Positions 1 through 9,001 of a stretch of 64,000 nucleotides of DNA are shown here, piece by piece. The notes under the pieces are model-generated. The model made no database searches. It was not told where the DNA came from and worked only from the letters and a program-made list of their open reading frames with translations. Numbering within the stretch: the first letter of the stretch is position 1; the number at the start of each line of letters is the position of its first letter. Source of the DNA: Simplicispira suum (GTDB taxonomy: Bacteria > Pseudomonadota > Gammaproteobacteria > Burkholderiales > Burkholderiaceae_C); contig NZ_CP027669.1 in the NCBI RefSeq assembly GCF_003008595.1, positions 1,302,001-1,366,000 on the forward strand, written 5' to 3'. The translations under genes and the position numbers were made by a program.

Positions 1-30
1 GGTCTAGCGAGGGCGCAATAAAATACAAAC

Positions 31-86
31 ATCATTTTCGCCTCTAGCGCTTATTTACACAGCGCATGCAGCTCTAATTTTAATAG
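31..86. repeat. Dispersed Comamonadaceae-type palindromic repeat, copy 1
   Basis: The core reads ctctagcgcttatt followed by a degenerate right arm (agcgcatgcagct). It is a degraded copy of the AGCGCTTA-N5-TAAGCGCT element seen elsewhere in the window, lying just upstream of the tctD start. Confidence 0.6.
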
Positions 87-93
87 CGATACT

Positions 94-801
94 ATGCGCA
101 TCCTGCTGGCCGAAGACGAGCCGGCACTGGCCAACTGGCTGGTGCAGGCATTGCTGCAATCGGGCTTTCAGGTCGATTGGATCAACGACGGGCGTCTGGT
201 GGCCAGCAGCCTGAAAGCCACGCGCTACGACGCCCTGGTGCTGGACCTGGGCCTGCCGGGGCGCGACGGACACGACGTGCTGGATGGCCTGCGCGACGGC
301 GGGCACGATTTGCCCGTGTTGATACTGACCGCACGCGACTCGCTCATTGAGCGCGTGCATACGCTGCGCGCCGGAGCGGACGATTTTCTGGCCAAGCCCT
401 TTGAACTGGCGGAACTGGAAGTGCGCTTGCTGGCGCTGATCCGCCGTGCCCGGGGCTCAGGGCACGCGCGTTTTGCCTGCGGGCCGCTGGTCTACGAACC
501 CGTAGGCCAGCAATTGCTGCTCAACCACCAGCCCTTGAAACTGCGCCCGCGCGAGCACGCTCTGCTGCGCGCCCTGGTGCAGCACAGCGGCGAACCCATG
601 TCCAAGCGCGACCTGATGGAGCGCATCTTTGCCGACGAAGCAGAGGTGCAGCCCGAGGCGGTGGAAGTCATCGTGCACCGATTGCGCAAGCACCTGGAGG
701 GCAGCGGTGTGCAGATCACCACGCTGCGTGGTCTGGGTTATGTGCTGGAGGCCGCAACGACGCCCGCCCGAACCAGCGTGCCCGATTCGTCCGGCCTTTG
801 A
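94..801 (+). CDS. tctD: OmpR-family response regulator, TctD-like
   Basis: DNA-binding response regulator of 235 aa. The receiver domain (about residues 1-115) has the acidic pair E7/D8, the phospho-acceptor D51 in VLDLGLPG, and K101 in LAKPFE. An OmpR/PhoB winged helix follows (about 125-222) with the typical VHRLRKHL recognition helix. The sensor kinase gene begins directly after its stop and a TctCBA transporter follows, so the likely role is to switch on tricarboxylate or other carboxylate uptake in response to substrate. The TctD name rests on this context; the sequence alone supports only the OmpR/QseB-type class. No strong Shine-Dalgarno precedes the ATG. Confidence 0.88.
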   Translation: MRILLAEDEPALANWLVQALLQSGFQVDWINDGRLVASSLKATRYDALVLDLGLPGRDGHDVLDGLRDGGHDLPVLILTARDSLIERVHTLRAGADDFLAKPFELAELEVRLLALIRRARGSGHARFACGPLVYEPVGQQLLLNHQPLKLRPREHALLRALVQHSGEPMSKRDLMERIFADEAEVQPEAVEVIVHRLRKHLEGSGVQITTLRGLGYVLEAATTPARTSVPDSSGL

Positions 802-803
802 GC

Positions 804-2273
804 ATGCCCCGCTGGTCCCACTGGAGCCTGCGCCGCAGCTTGCTGGCGGTGCTGGTCCCCGGTCTGCTGGCCGTGACCGGCCTGGACATCGCGGTGAGCT
901 GGCGCAACACCCTGGCCGCCGCCAACGCCGCTTTTGACCGCTCGCTGCTGGGCGCCATCAAGGCGATGGACGCCAACATTTCCACGGCCAGCGGCGGCTT
1001 GTCGGTGGAACTGCCCTACCGCATGCTCGAATTCTTTGAGCTCACCGCCAGCGGCCAGGTTTTCTACCGCGTCGCCAGCGGCGACAACCTGGTGGAAATT
1101 GGCAACGACGGGCTGCCGCCACCACCCCAACCGCTGGTGGACGGACAGCCACAGTTTCACGACGGCAGCTACTTTGGCACGCCCATTCGCGTCGGCTCCT
1201 ACGCACGCGAACTCGATCGCGCGCTTTCCCAGGGCTCGCAGTCCAAGCGCGTGATGATCCAGGTGGCCGAAACCCTGGAAAGCCGCCAGGATTTCACACG
1301 CCGGCTGGTGCTGGAGACGGTGGCACGCGATTTCCTGTTCCTGCTTGCGGCTTTGGGTCTGGTGGTGCTGGTGGTTCAGTTCGCCCTGCGTCCCCTGCAG
1401 CGCTTGCAGAGCGAGGTGGCCGCGCGCAGAGTGGACGACCTCACCCCCGTCAGCGCAGAGGATGTCCCTGCGGATGTGCGGCCGCTGGTCGACGCGCTCA
1501 ATCAGCATGCCAGCCGCTACCGCGATGCCCTGGAAGCACAGCGGCGTTTTGTCGACGATGCCTCGCACCAGTTGCGCACGCCCCTGACCACGCTGGCGAC
1601 CCAGGTCGGGTTTGCGCTGCGCGAGCAGGACGGGAGCAAAAGAGGCCAGGCGCTACTGGCCATCAAGCAGCAGGTGGACGACGCCATTCGGCAGACCAAC
1701 CAGATGCTGGCCCTGGCGCGCGCCGATGCCGCAGCGCTTCGCCTCGCTCCGCTGGACATGCACGCGCTGGCTGAACGGGTCACTCGCAGCCTGTGGCCAT
1801 TGGCACGCTCGCGCGCCATCGACCTGGGGTTTGAGCCCCTTCCAGGTCCGCCCAGCCGCGTCAACGCCAACGCCAACGAGGCCCAGATTGCCGAAGCGCT
1901 GTCCAACCTGGTTCACAACGCCCTGGTGCATGTGCCGGCAGGCGGCCATGTGACCGTGCAAGCAGGCTGCGAAGGCAGTGCGGCGGTACTGCGCGTAGTG
2001 GACGATGGCCCCGGCATGTCGGCAGCCGACCGAGCGCGGGCTGGTGAGCGCTTCATGCGCGTTGTGCGCGTGCAGCGCCCGGCTGAACCCAGCGCCTTGC
2101 TCACCAATTCGACTTCGCCTGCCGCCTCCCAGGGCAGTGGGCTGGGTCTGGCCATCGCCAAGGCCATCGTCCAGCGCCACGGCGGCACGCTGGAGCTCGC
2201 CGATGCCAACGGGCATGCCAGCCAACCGGGTCTGGTTGCCACCTTGCGCTGGCCTGCGCGCGCGCCAGCCTGA
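804..2273 (+). CDS. tctE: Sensor histidine kinase, TctE-like
   Basis: Membrane sensor kinase of 489 aa from the ATG. A TTG two codons upstream overlaps the tctD stop and is an alternative start. The protein has a first TM segment near residues 12-32 and a periplasmic sensor domain of about 140 residues of the 2CSK_N type expected for TctE. A second TM (about 178-196), HAMP-like linker and HisKA domain follow, with the phospho-histidine near residue 255 in DASHQLRTPL. The C-terminal HATPase domain shows the N box (NLVHNALVH), VVDDGPGMS and GSGLGLAIAK. It should phosphorylate the upstream regulator in response to an extracytoplasmic carboxylate. Confidence 0.87.
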   Translation: MPRWSHWSLRRSLLAVLVPGLLAVTGLDIAVSWRNTLAAANAAFDRSLLGAIKAMDANISTASGGLSVELPYRMLEFFELTASGQVFYRVASGDNLVEIGNDGLPPPPQPLVDGQPQFHDGSYFGTPIRVGSYARELDRALSQGSQSKRVMIQVAETLESRQDFTRRLVLETVARDFLFLLAALGLVVLVVQFALRPLQRLQSEVAARRVDDLTPVSAEDVPADVRPLVDALNQHASRYRDALEAQRRFVDDASHQLRTPLTTLATQVGFALREQDGSKRGQALLAIKQQVDDAIRQTNQMLALARADAAALRLAPLDMHALAERVTRSLWPLARSRAIDLGFEPLPGPPSRVNANANEAQIAEALSNLVHNALVHVPAGGHVTVQAGCEGSAAVLRVVDDGPGMSAADRARAGERFMRVVRVQRPAEPSALLTNSTSPAASQGSGLGLAIAKAIVQRHGGTLELADANGHASQPGLVATLRWPARAPA

Positions 2274-2430
2274 ACCCGCTCGGCGCGCCCTCAGTACAAA
2301 CCCTGGGTTTTCAGCCGCTGCAATGAAAGCCTGGCGAAAGCCGGCTTTTCCTACATTGGCCTGCGTGGTGCAGAGCAAACCCGGCACGCGGGAATGCGCA
2401 CCCTGGCAACCCAACACAAGGAGACAGATC

Positions 2431-3417
2431 ATGCGGTTCCCTTCGAAAGCACTCGCAACCCTGGCCGTCGCAGTCCTGACCGTGACTGCGGCCCAGGCCG
2501 GCCCGCTCGACAAAACCGAGTGCATTGCACCCGCCAAACCCGGCGGCGGCTTTGACCTGACCTGCAAGCTCGCACAAAGCGCGCTGCTGAACGGCAAGTA
2601 CATCAGCGACCCGATGCGCGTGAGCTACATGCCGGGCGGCATTGGCGCGGTGGCGTACAACGCCATCGTCGCGCAGCGCCCTGATGAGAACAACACCATC
2701 GTCGCTTTCTCGGGCGGCTCGCTGCTCAACCTGGCGCAGGGCAAGTTCGGCCGCTACAACGAGAACGACGTGCGCTGGCTGGCCGCCATCGGCACCGACT
2801 ACGGCGCCGTCGTCGTGGCCGAAAGCTCGCCGCTCAAAACCATTGCGGACCTGGTCGCCGCCATCAAGGCCGACCCCGGCAAGGTGGTCTTCGGTGCGGG
2901 GGGCAGCGTCGGTAGCCAGGACTGGATGAAGGCCGCCCTGACCGCACGCGCCGCCGGGCTGGACCCCAAGAGCATGCGCTTCGTCGCGTTTGAAGGCGGT
3001 GGCGAAGCCATCACCGCGCTGCAAGGCGGCCACGTGCAGGTGTATTCGGGCGACGCGTCCGAGGCCGAAGAGCAAATGAAGGCGGGTGCCAAGATTCGCG
3101 TGCTCGCGGTGCTGGCCGACAAGCGCCTGGAAGGCACCATGGCCAACACGCCCACCATGAAAGAGCTGGGCTACGACGTGCAGTGGCCCATCATCCGCGG
3201 CTTCTACATGGGCCCCAAGGTGAGCGACGCCGACTACAAGGTCTGGCAGAGCACGTTTGCAAAGATGATGGCCACGCCGGAGTACGACAAGCTGCGCTCC
3301 GAGCGCAGCCTGTTCAAGTTCGCGCTGACCGGCAAGGAGCTCGACGCCTTCATTGCCGAACGCATGACCACCTACCGCGCTCTGGCAAAAGACTTCGGTC
3401 TGAAGGTTGCGCAGTAA
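2431..3417 (+). CDS. tctC: Tripartite tricarboxylate transporter substrate-binding protein (TctC/Bug)
   Basis: Periplasmic binding protein of 328 aa. An AAGGAGA Shine-Dalgarno sits 7 nt before the chosen ATG, and a Sec signal peptide ends near TAAQA-GPLDK. The mature protein begins with the Bug-family pattern 'ECIAPAKPGGGFD' and has the usual length. It would capture a carboxylate and hand it to the TctBA membrane complex encoded just downstream. A perfect 13-bp hairpin follows the stop codon, which may keep this subunit at a higher level than the membrane partners, as is common for binding proteins. The substrate cannot be read from sequence. Confidence 0.93.
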   Translation: MRFPSKALATLAVAVLTVTAAQAGPLDKTECIAPAKPGGGFDLTCKLAQSALLNGKYISDPMRVSYMPGGIGAVAYNAIVAQRPDENNTIVAFSGGSLLNLAQGKFGRYNENDVRWLAAIGTDYGAVVVAESSPLKTIADLVAAIKADPGKVVFGAGGSVGSQDWMKAALTARAAGLDPKSMRFVAFEGGGEAITALQGGHVQVYSGDASEAEEQMKAGAKIRVLAVLADKRLEGTMANTPTMKELGYDVQWPIIRGFYMGPKVSDADYKVWQSTFAKMMATPEYDKLRSERSLFKFALTGKELDAFIAERMTTYRALAKDFGLKVAQ

Positions 3418-3427
3418 AAGCGCCCTG

Positions 3428-3458
3428 CGCTGGCAGATGCCAACCGCATCTGCCAGCG
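3428..3458 (+). promoter_or_regulatory. 13-bp perfect hairpin after tctC
   Basis: CGCTGGCAGATGC pairs perfectly with GCATCTGCCAGCG across the 5-nt loop CAACC. It starts 10 nt after the tctC stop. No U-tract follows, so an mRNA-stabilising or attenuating intercistronic stem is more likely than a full terminator. Confidence 0.6.
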
Positions 3459-3465
3459 TCCAAAA

Positions 3466-3522
3466 TTTCAAGCTATTTTGGCATCTAGCGCTTATTACAT
3501 AAGCGCTGGCAGCTATTTTATT
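3466..3522. repeat. Dispersed palindromic repeat, copy 2 (intact)
   Basis: An intact copy: left flank 'aagctattttggcat', core AGCGCTTA-TTACA-TAAGCGCT, right flank 'ggcagctatttta'. It lies between tctC and tctB and adds a second stem-loop to that gap. Confidence 0.75.
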
Positions 3523-3533
3523 GAGAGCAAATC

Positions 3534-4064
3534 ATGGCAGATCGCATTCTTGGCACGGTGTGCCTGCTGCTGGGCGCGGCCATGGCCTGGGCCTCACGCA
3601 GCTACGCGGCCGAAATCTCTTACGAGCCCGTGGGGCCGCGCGCTTTTCCCCTGCTGCTGGCGGCCATTTTTGCACTGATTGGCGCCTGGTTGCTGGTCAC
3701 GGGCAGACGCCGCGTGGCCAAGCCGGCTGCGGCTCCGAAGGCCACATTGGCCGAGCCGCTGCCCGCAAGCGGTGCGGCAGAAGCGGCAACGGCCATCGTG
3801 CCCGCCGCACCAGCCAACAACCTCGTCGCGGTCGCGATGTGCGCGGTGGCGGTGCTGGTGTACGGCGCGCTGTTCCAGCCGCTGGGTTTTGTGCTCGCCA
3901 CGACGCTGATGGCGGTGCCCGTCTGCAAGGCCTTTGGCGGCACGCTCAAGGGCGGTTTGCTGGGCGGCCTGGGCCTGGGCTTCGGGCTGTTCTTTCTCTT
4001 TGACAAAGTGCTGGACGTGATCTTGCCCACCGGCGTGCTGTCGTTCCTGCTGGGCGGACGCTGA
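3534..4064 (+). CDS. tctB: Tripartite tricarboxylate transporter small membrane subunit (TctB)
   Basis: Small inner-membrane subunit, 176 aa. It has the four-TM TctB pattern: an N-terminal pair (about 5-22 and 38-56), an Ala/Pro-rich cytoplasmic or periplasmic linker, then two more helices (about 100-120 and 135-170). The motif YEPVGPRAFP after the first helix is typical of the family. It is followed after one base by tctA, and together they form the secondary transporter fed by TctC. The linker (about 60-95) is longer and more Ala-rich than the compact family core. Confidence 0.88.
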   Translation: MADRILGTVCLLLGAAMAWASRSYAAEISYEPVGPRAFPLLLAAIFALIGAWLLVTGRRRVAKPAAAPKATLAEPLPASGAAEAATAIVPAAPANNLVAVAMCAVAVLVYGALFQPLGFVLATTLMAVPVCKAFGGTLKGGLLGGLGLGFGLFFLFDKVLDVILPTGVLSFLLGGR

Positions 4065-4065
4065 T

Positions 4066-5568
4066 ATGGAAACCCTCAACTTCCTGGGCCAGGGCTTTGG
4101 CGTGGCGCTGATGCCCACCAACCTGATGATGGCCGCCATTGGCGCGCTGATTGGCACCATCGTGGGCATGCTGCCGGGCCTGGGGCCCATCAACGGCGTG
4201 GCGCTGCTGATGCCGCTGGCCTTTGCGCTCAAGCTGCCGGCCCACACCGCGCTGATTTTGCTCACCGCCGTCTACATCGGCTGCGAGTTTGGCGGGCGCA
4301 TTTCGTCCATCTTGCTCAACGTGCCGGGCGACGCAGGCGCCATCATGACGGCCATCGACGGGCATCCGATGGCGCGCGCCGGGAACGCAGGCGTGGCACT
4401 GTCGATTTCCGCCTGGGCTTCGTTTGTCGGCTCCACCGTGGCCACCGCCGGCATCGTGCTGTTTGCGCCGCTGCTGGCGCGCTGGGCGCTGGCCTTTGGC
4501 CCGGCCGAATACTTTGCGCTGATGTGCTTTGCCTTTGCCTGCATCACCGGGCTGATGGGCAGCGAGCCGCTCAAGGCGGTGCTGGCCGCCGCACTGGGCC
4601 TGGCGCTGTCCACCGTGGGGCTGGACAGCAACTCGGGCGTGTACCGCTTCACCGGCGACAACGTGCACCTGTCGGACGGCATCCAGTTCATCGTGGTGGT
4701 GATTGGCCTGTTCTCGGTGAGCGAAATTCTGGTCATGCTGGAACACCAGACCCATTCCAGCGGGCTGATTCGCACCGTGGGCCGCACCCTGTTCAACATG
4801 AAGGAATTCATGATGACGGGCTGGACCATTGTTCGCTCGTCGGTGCTGGGCTTTGTGGTGGGCGTGCTGCCCGGCGCGGGCGCCACGATTGCCAGCGCCA
4901 TGGCGTACTCGGTGGAAAAGCGCCTGAACGACAAGGACGGCACCTTTGGCAAGGGCGACGTGCGCGGCGTCAGCGCGCCCGAGGCGGCCAACAACGCGTC
5001 TGCCAACGGCTCCTTCATTCCCATGCTCACGCTGGGTGTGCCCGGCTCGGGCACGACGGCAGTGATGATGGGGGCGCTGGCGCTCTACAACATTACGCCG
5101 GGGCCGGCGCTGTTCACCCAGCAGCCAGAGCTGGTGTGGGGGCTGATTGCCTCGATGTTTGTCTCCAACGTACTGCTGCTGTTCATCAACATCCCGCTGG
5201 TGGGCCTTTTTGCGCGGCTGCTGCTGGTGCCCAACTGGCTCTTGGTGCCGGGCATTCTGGCGATCAGTGCGGTCGGCGTGTACTCGGTGCACGCCACCAC
5301 GTTTGACCTGCTTCTGATGGGCGTGCTGGGCATTGTCGGCTTTGCGCTGCGCAAGGCGGGCATCCCGATGGCGCCGCTGATTCTGGGCTTTGTGCTGGGC
5401 GATTTGATGGAGCAAAACCTGCGCCGCGCACTGTCGATCACCAACGGCGAGTTGTCGATTCTGTGGGGCAGCCCGATCACCGTCGGCCTGTGGCTGGCCG
5501 CTGCAGCCATGCTGCTGCTGCCACCGTTGTACCGCCGCTGGCAGCGCCGCCACGCAGCGCTCGCCTAA
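4066..5568 (+). CDS. tctA: Tripartite tricarboxylate transporter large permease (TctA)
   Basis: Large permease of 500 aa, the normal family length, with about 12 predicted membrane helices. The TctA signature GMLPGLGPINGVALLMPL lies near residues 27-44 and a second, inverted-repeat-like PGAGATIASAMAYS lies near 267-280. It carries out ion-coupled import of a carboxylate delivered by TctC. It is separated from tctB by one nucleotide and from the downstream AbrB-family gene by three, so all are probably one transcript. Confidence 0.94.
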   Translation: METLNFLGQGFGVALMPTNLMMAAIGALIGTIVGMLPGLGPINGVALLMPLAFALKLPAHTALILLTAVYIGCEFGGRISSILLNVPGDAGAIMTAIDGHPMARAGNAGVALSISAWASFVGSTVATAGIVLFAPLLARWALAFGPAEYFALMCFAFACITGLMGSEPLKAVLAAALGLALSTVGLDSNSGVYRFTGDNVHLSDGIQFIVVVIGLFSVSEILVMLEHQTHSSGLIRTVGRTLFNMKEFMMTGWTIVRSSVLGFVVGVLPGAGATIASAMAYSVEKRLNDKDGTFGKGDVRGVSAPEAANNASANGSFIPMLTLGVPGSGTTAVMMGALALYNITPGPALFTQQPELVWGLIASMFVSNVLLLFINIPLVGLFARLLLVPNWLLVPGILAISAVGVYSVHATTFDLLLMGVLGIVGFALRKAGIPMAPLILGFVLGDLMEQNLRRALSITNGELSILWGSPITVGLWLAAAAMLLLPPLYRRWQRRHAALA

Positions 5569-5571
5569 ACG

Positions 5572-6606
5572 ATGGGCCTGCGCTGGCTGAGCCTGGCAGC
5601 CGTCAGCGCACTGCTCTCGGCGGCGCTGCTGGCGCTGCACATACCAGCCGCCGTGCTGCTGGGCTGCATGCTGGTGGGGCTGGTGTTTTCCGTGTGGGGC
5701 GCGCCGCTGGCCGTGCCGCGCAGAGCGTTTGGCTGGGGGCAGGGTCTGCTCGGCTGCCTGATGGCGCAAAGCCTGCACCCGGACCAGCTCGGCCAGGTGC
5801 TCGCGCACTGGCCGGTGGTGCTGGGCACCACGGTGATGCTGATTGCAGCGAGCAGTGGCCTGGGCTGGTGGCTGATGCGCCGCCAGATCATGCCCGGCAC
5901 GACGGCGGTGTGGGGCATGGCGCCGGGCGCTGCCTCGGCCATGGTGGTGATGGCCGAGGACTACGGCGCCGACGTCCGCCTGGTGGCGTTCATGCAGTAC
6001 ACGCGGGTGGTGGCCGTCACGGTGGTGGCGGCGCTGGTGGCGCGTGCGGCCGGCGCGCACCTGCCGGTGGCGGCGTCGGCTGTGGACTGGCTGGCGCTGG
6101 GCGCACCCGCCAACCTGCTGCTGACCGCCGCACTCGTGCTGGGCGGCAGTTGGCTGGCGCGGCGCTTTGACATTTCAGGTGGCGCCATGGTGATTCCGCT
6201 GCTGGCCTCTGTGCTGGTGCAGCTGGTGTGGGGAGTTGCACCGGCACTGCCGCCCGCGCTGATGGCGCTGGCCTACGCCAGCATCGGCTGGAGCGTGGGC
6301 CTGCGTTTTACGCGCGGCGTGTTGCTGCATGCCCTGCGCGCCCTGCCGCGCGTGCTGGCGGCGATGGCGCTGCTGATGGGCGTGGGGCTGGCGAGCGGCG
6401 GCGTGCTGGTGCTGGCCATGGGGCTTGACCCCTTAAGCGCCTACCTCGCCACCTCGCCCGGCGGGGCCGATTCGATGGCGGTCATTGCCGCCACCAGCAG
6501 CGTCGACACCAGCTTTGTCATGGCGATGCAACTGGCGCGCTTTCTGCTGGTGCTGCTCACCGGCCCGGCCATCAGCCGCTGGCTGGCAGAGCGCGGATCC
6601 GCCTGA
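5572..6606 (+). CDS. AbrB-family membrane protein
   Basis: Hydrophobic protein of 344 aa built from two homologous halves of about 160 residues, the layout of the Gram-negative AbrB (ammonia monooxygenase regulator-like, PF05145) family. The second half carries the typical SPGGADSMAVIAATS segment near the C terminus; the first half has a counterpart around PGAASAMVVMAEDYGADV. The start lies three bases after the tctA stop, so it is translationally linked to the transporter. Family function is not well established; transport or export is inferred. Its position suggests a role tied to the TctCBA substrate. Confidence 0.82.
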   Translation: MGLRWLSLAAVSALLSAALLALHIPAAVLLGCMLVGLVFSVWGAPLAVPRRAFGWGQGLLGCLMAQSLHPDQLGQVLAHWPVVLGTTVMLIAASSGLGWWLMRRQIMPGTTAVWGMAPGAASAMVVMAEDYGADVRLVAFMQYTRVVAVTVVAALVARAAGAHLPVAASAVDWLALGAPANLLLTAALVLGGSWLARRFDISGGAMVIPLLASVLVQLVWGVAPALPPALMALAYASIGWSVGLRFTRGVLLHALRALPRVLAAMALLMGVGLASGGVLVLAMGLDPLSAYLATSPGGADSMAVIAATSSVDTSFVMAMQLARFLLVLLTGPAISRWLAERGSA

Positions 6607-6690
6607 CGCCAAGCCCGCGCTGGCCAGAACCCCTATCATGTGGAACCTGTGCCGCCGAAGTGATCGGCCTGTGCTGCCTGCGAGACCCCC

Positions 6691-7563
6691 ATGTTCGACT
6701 TTCCCGCCGCCACGATGCTTCCCTTCACCGCCAGCGACGGCGAAAACCTCGCGCTCTACGATTGGCCGCTGCCCGAAGACAACCCCCGCCGCGGCACGGT
6801 GCTGCTGGTGCACGGCCTGGGCGAGCACGCCGGACGCTATGGACACGTGGCGCAGCACCTCAACGCCTGGGGCTTTGCGGTGCGCGCCTACGATCACTAC
6901 GGTCACGGCCGCTCGGCCGGCCCGCGGGGCGGACTGAACCACGACAACCGCCTGCTCGAGGACCTCGCCGACCTGGTGGACGCGACGCGAAAACGCATGG
7001 CCGATGGCGAACCGCTGGTGCTGCTCGGCCACAGCCTGGGTGGACTGGTGGCGGCGCGCTTTGTCTCACTGCACTTGCGGCCCGTGGAGGGGCTGGTGCT
7101 CTCCTCGCCCGCCCTGGACACCGGGCTGTCGGGTTTTCAAAAATTGCTGCTGGCGACCTTGCCGCGACTGCTGCCCAATTTGCGTGTGGGCAACGGACTC
7201 GAAGTTCAGGCGCTGTCGCACAACCCTGCGGTGGTGGCCGCCTACCAGGCCGACCCCCTGTGCCATGACCGCATCAGCGCGCGACTGGGGCGCTTCATTG
7301 CCGACGCCGGCCCCGCCACACTGGCACGCGCCGCGCACTGGAGCGTTCCCACGCTGCTGCTGTGGGCGGGAGCCGACCGCCTGGTGCGGCCCGCTGGCAG
7401 CGCCGCCTTTGCGGCTGCCGCACCACCAGCGCTGGTGCAGGCGCAATGCGTGGAAGGCGCTTTTCACGAAATCTTCAATGAATCGCCCGAGTGGGCTGCG
7501 CCCGTCTTCGCACAACTGCAGCGCTGGTTGGTACAGCGCTTCGGGCTGCCAGGTACAGCTTGA
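6691..7563 (+). CDS. Alpha/beta hydrolase, monoacylglycerol-lipase-like
   Basis: Serine hydrolase of 290 aa of the Hydrolase_4 (lysophospholipase/monoglyceride lipase) type. It shows the oxyanion-hole motif VHGLGEHAGRY near residue 35, the loop YDHYGHGRS, and the nucleophile in GHSLGG near residue 112. The acid is probably the Asp in LLWAGADRLV and the catalytic His lies in GAFHEIFNE near the C terminus, so the triad appears complete. No signal peptide is visible, so a cytoplasmic esterase acting on acylglycerols or similar esters is likely. It is followed by a convergent MFS gene with a dispersed repeat between them. Confidence 0.87.
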   Translation: MFDFPAATMLPFTASDGENLALYDWPLPEDNPRRGTVLLVHGLGEHAGRYGHVAQHLNAWGFAVRAYDHYGHGRSAGPRGGLNHDNRLLEDLADLVDATRKRMADGEPLVLLGHSLGGLVAARFVSLHLRPVEGLVLSSPALDTGLSGFQKLLLATLPRLLPNLRVGNGLEVQALSHNPAVVAAYQADPLCHDRISARLGRFIADAGPATLARAAHWSVPTLLLWAGADRLVRPAGSAAFAAAAPPALVQAQCVEGAFHEIFNESPEWAAPVFAQLQRWLVQRFGLPGTA

Positions 7564-7567
7564 TTTT

Positions 7568-7622
7568 TTGGTAAAAATGGCCTCTACCGCTTTGGTATCA
7601 AGCGTTAGAAGCTACAAAAACA
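7568..7622. repeat. Dispersed palindromic repeat, copy 3 (degenerate)
   Basis: The segment reads 'ggcctctaccgctttggtatcaagcgttagaagcta', a mutated copy that keeps the outer flanks. It lies between two convergent genes and may serve as their common transcription end. Confidence 0.5.
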
Positions 7623-7629
7623 ATAGTAT

Positions 7630-8814
7630 TTATCCCGGCTGAGGCACCTGCCGCTGGCGCGCCATCAGCCACAGCAGCGCAGCTCCGGTCAGCAGCAAGG
7701 GCGGCAGAGACGCCAGGTTCAGCCAGTTCCAGCCGCTGGTGGTCACCAGGGCGCCTGAGGCCAGCGAGGTAACGGCCATGGTGGCAAAGACAAAGAAATT
7801 GATGGCGCCCTGGGCGCGGTCTTTTTCCTCGGGCCGGTAAGCAGTGATCGCCAGCGTGGTGCTGCCGGTGAACAGGAAATTCCAGCCCACCCCGAGCAGA
7901 AACAGCGCCGCTATGAAGTGGTGGATTTCCTGCCCCGACAGCGCGATGCCCACGCACAACAGGTTGAGCAGCACGCCCACCAACATGACGGGGAGCGTTC
8001 CCATCTTTTTAATAAGGTGGCCGGTGAAAAACCCCGGTGCAAACATGCCGATCACATGCCATTCGAGCACCAATGCAGCCGAGTCAAAGCCAAAGCCGCA
8101 AACCTGCATCGCCAGCGGTGTCGCCGCCATCAGCAAATTCATTACGCCGTAGCCCAGCGCAGCCCCCAACACCGCCACTGCAAAGGCCGGCTGGCGCAGC
8201 AGCTCGCTGACCGGCCGGCCGACTGGCGCCGGCGCCGCACCAGGCACGGGAACGGCCTGCTTCTCAAACCGCACGCCGGCCATGCAGACCATGGCCAGCA
8301 AGGCCACCAGCATCAGGGCGATATAGGCACCAGCAAACGGCACCGGAAAAAAATTGCGCGTGCTGCTTGCCAAATTCGGCCCTGCCACGGCGCCCAGCAA
8401 GCCGCCAGCCAGCACCAATGAGACGGCTTTCTCGCGGAACGCTGGCGCGGCCAGTTCCGCTGCGGCAAAGCGGTACAACTGGCCGTTGGCGTTGTAGTAG
8501 CCGGCAATGACGGTGGCGCCGCACAGCAACCAGAAGCTGCCGCTGAACGCTGCCCATGCGCACAGCGCCGCCGACAGGAAGGCCACCAGAAGTCCGAGCT
8601 GGAACGAGCCGCGCCGCCCCCAGCGCGCCTGGCTGGCCGCCACCAGCGGCGTCGAAAGGGCACCGCCCACCACATAGCCCATCACCGGCAGAGTCGCCAT
8701 CCAGCCAAACGGCGCCAGTTGCAGCCCTACCAGCCCATTGATGGCGATAAAGACCACGTTGTTGGTCAACAGGAGGCCCTGGCACAGGGCGAGCAGCCAA
8801 AGATTTTTTTTCAT
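7630..8814 (-). CDS. MFS transporter
   Basis: Major facilitator superfamily carrier of 394 aa, with about 12 hydrophobic segments in two six-helix halves. The start was placed at the ATG giving MKKNLWLLALCQG, which opens the first membrane helix; a longer frame upstream is hydrophilic and arginine-rich and unlikely to be translated. The first intracellular loop has the MFS-like ASQARWGRRGSFQLG. The substrate is unknown. It is transcribed divergently from ubiU and convergently with the hydrolase gene. Confidence 0.85.
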   Translation of the reverse strand: MKKNLWLLALCQGLLLTNNVVFIAINGLVGLQLAPFGWMATLPVMGYVVGGALSTPLVAASQARWGRRGSFQLGLLVAFLSAALCAWAAFSGSFWLLCGATVIAGYYNANGQLYRFAAAELAAPAFREKAVSLVLAGGLLGAVAGPNLASSTRNFFPVPFAGAYIALMLVALLAMVCMAGVRFEKQAVPVPGAAPAPVGRPVSELLRQPAFAVAVLGAALGYGVMNLLMAATPLAMQVCGFGFDSAALVLEWHVIGMFAPGFFTGHLIKKMGTLPVMLVGVLLNLLCVGIALSGQEIHHFIAALFLLGVGWNFLFTGSTTLAITAYRPEEKDRAQGAINFFVFATMAVTSLASGALVTTSGWNWLNLASLPPLLLTGAALLWLMARQRQVPQPG

Positions 8815-8900
8815 GGTGAAGTGCGATTGTGCGGCGTCGGGCCGCGCCTGCCTGTCGCGGTGTCGTTGGCGCAGTAGACGGCTTCCATTGTGCGGCTGTC

Positions 8901-8914
8901 TTGACAAAGGTCAG
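8901..8914. promoter_or_regulatory. FNR/ANR-like box upstream of ubiU
   Basis: The sequence TTGAC-AAAG-GTCAG is a near-perfect dyad matching the FNR/CRP-family layout TTGAT-N4-ATCAA. It lies 88 bp upstream of the ubiU start. FNR-type control would fit genes needed for ubiquinone synthesis without oxygen. The match is by eye and no -10 element was assigned. Confidence 0.45.
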
Positions 8915-9001
8915 CACAGAGCGGGCGTGCCAGGCGTATGGTTGCCCGCTATTGCGCTTCGCCCGGCCCTGCGGCGCTCGCGCTTCTCTCCTGGTCCCCG
9001 C

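Noticed and set aside
3946..6060. 704-codon frame antisense to tctA and the AbrB gene
   Set aside because: Low-complexity His/Arg/Gln-rich translation; overlaps two well-supported genes.
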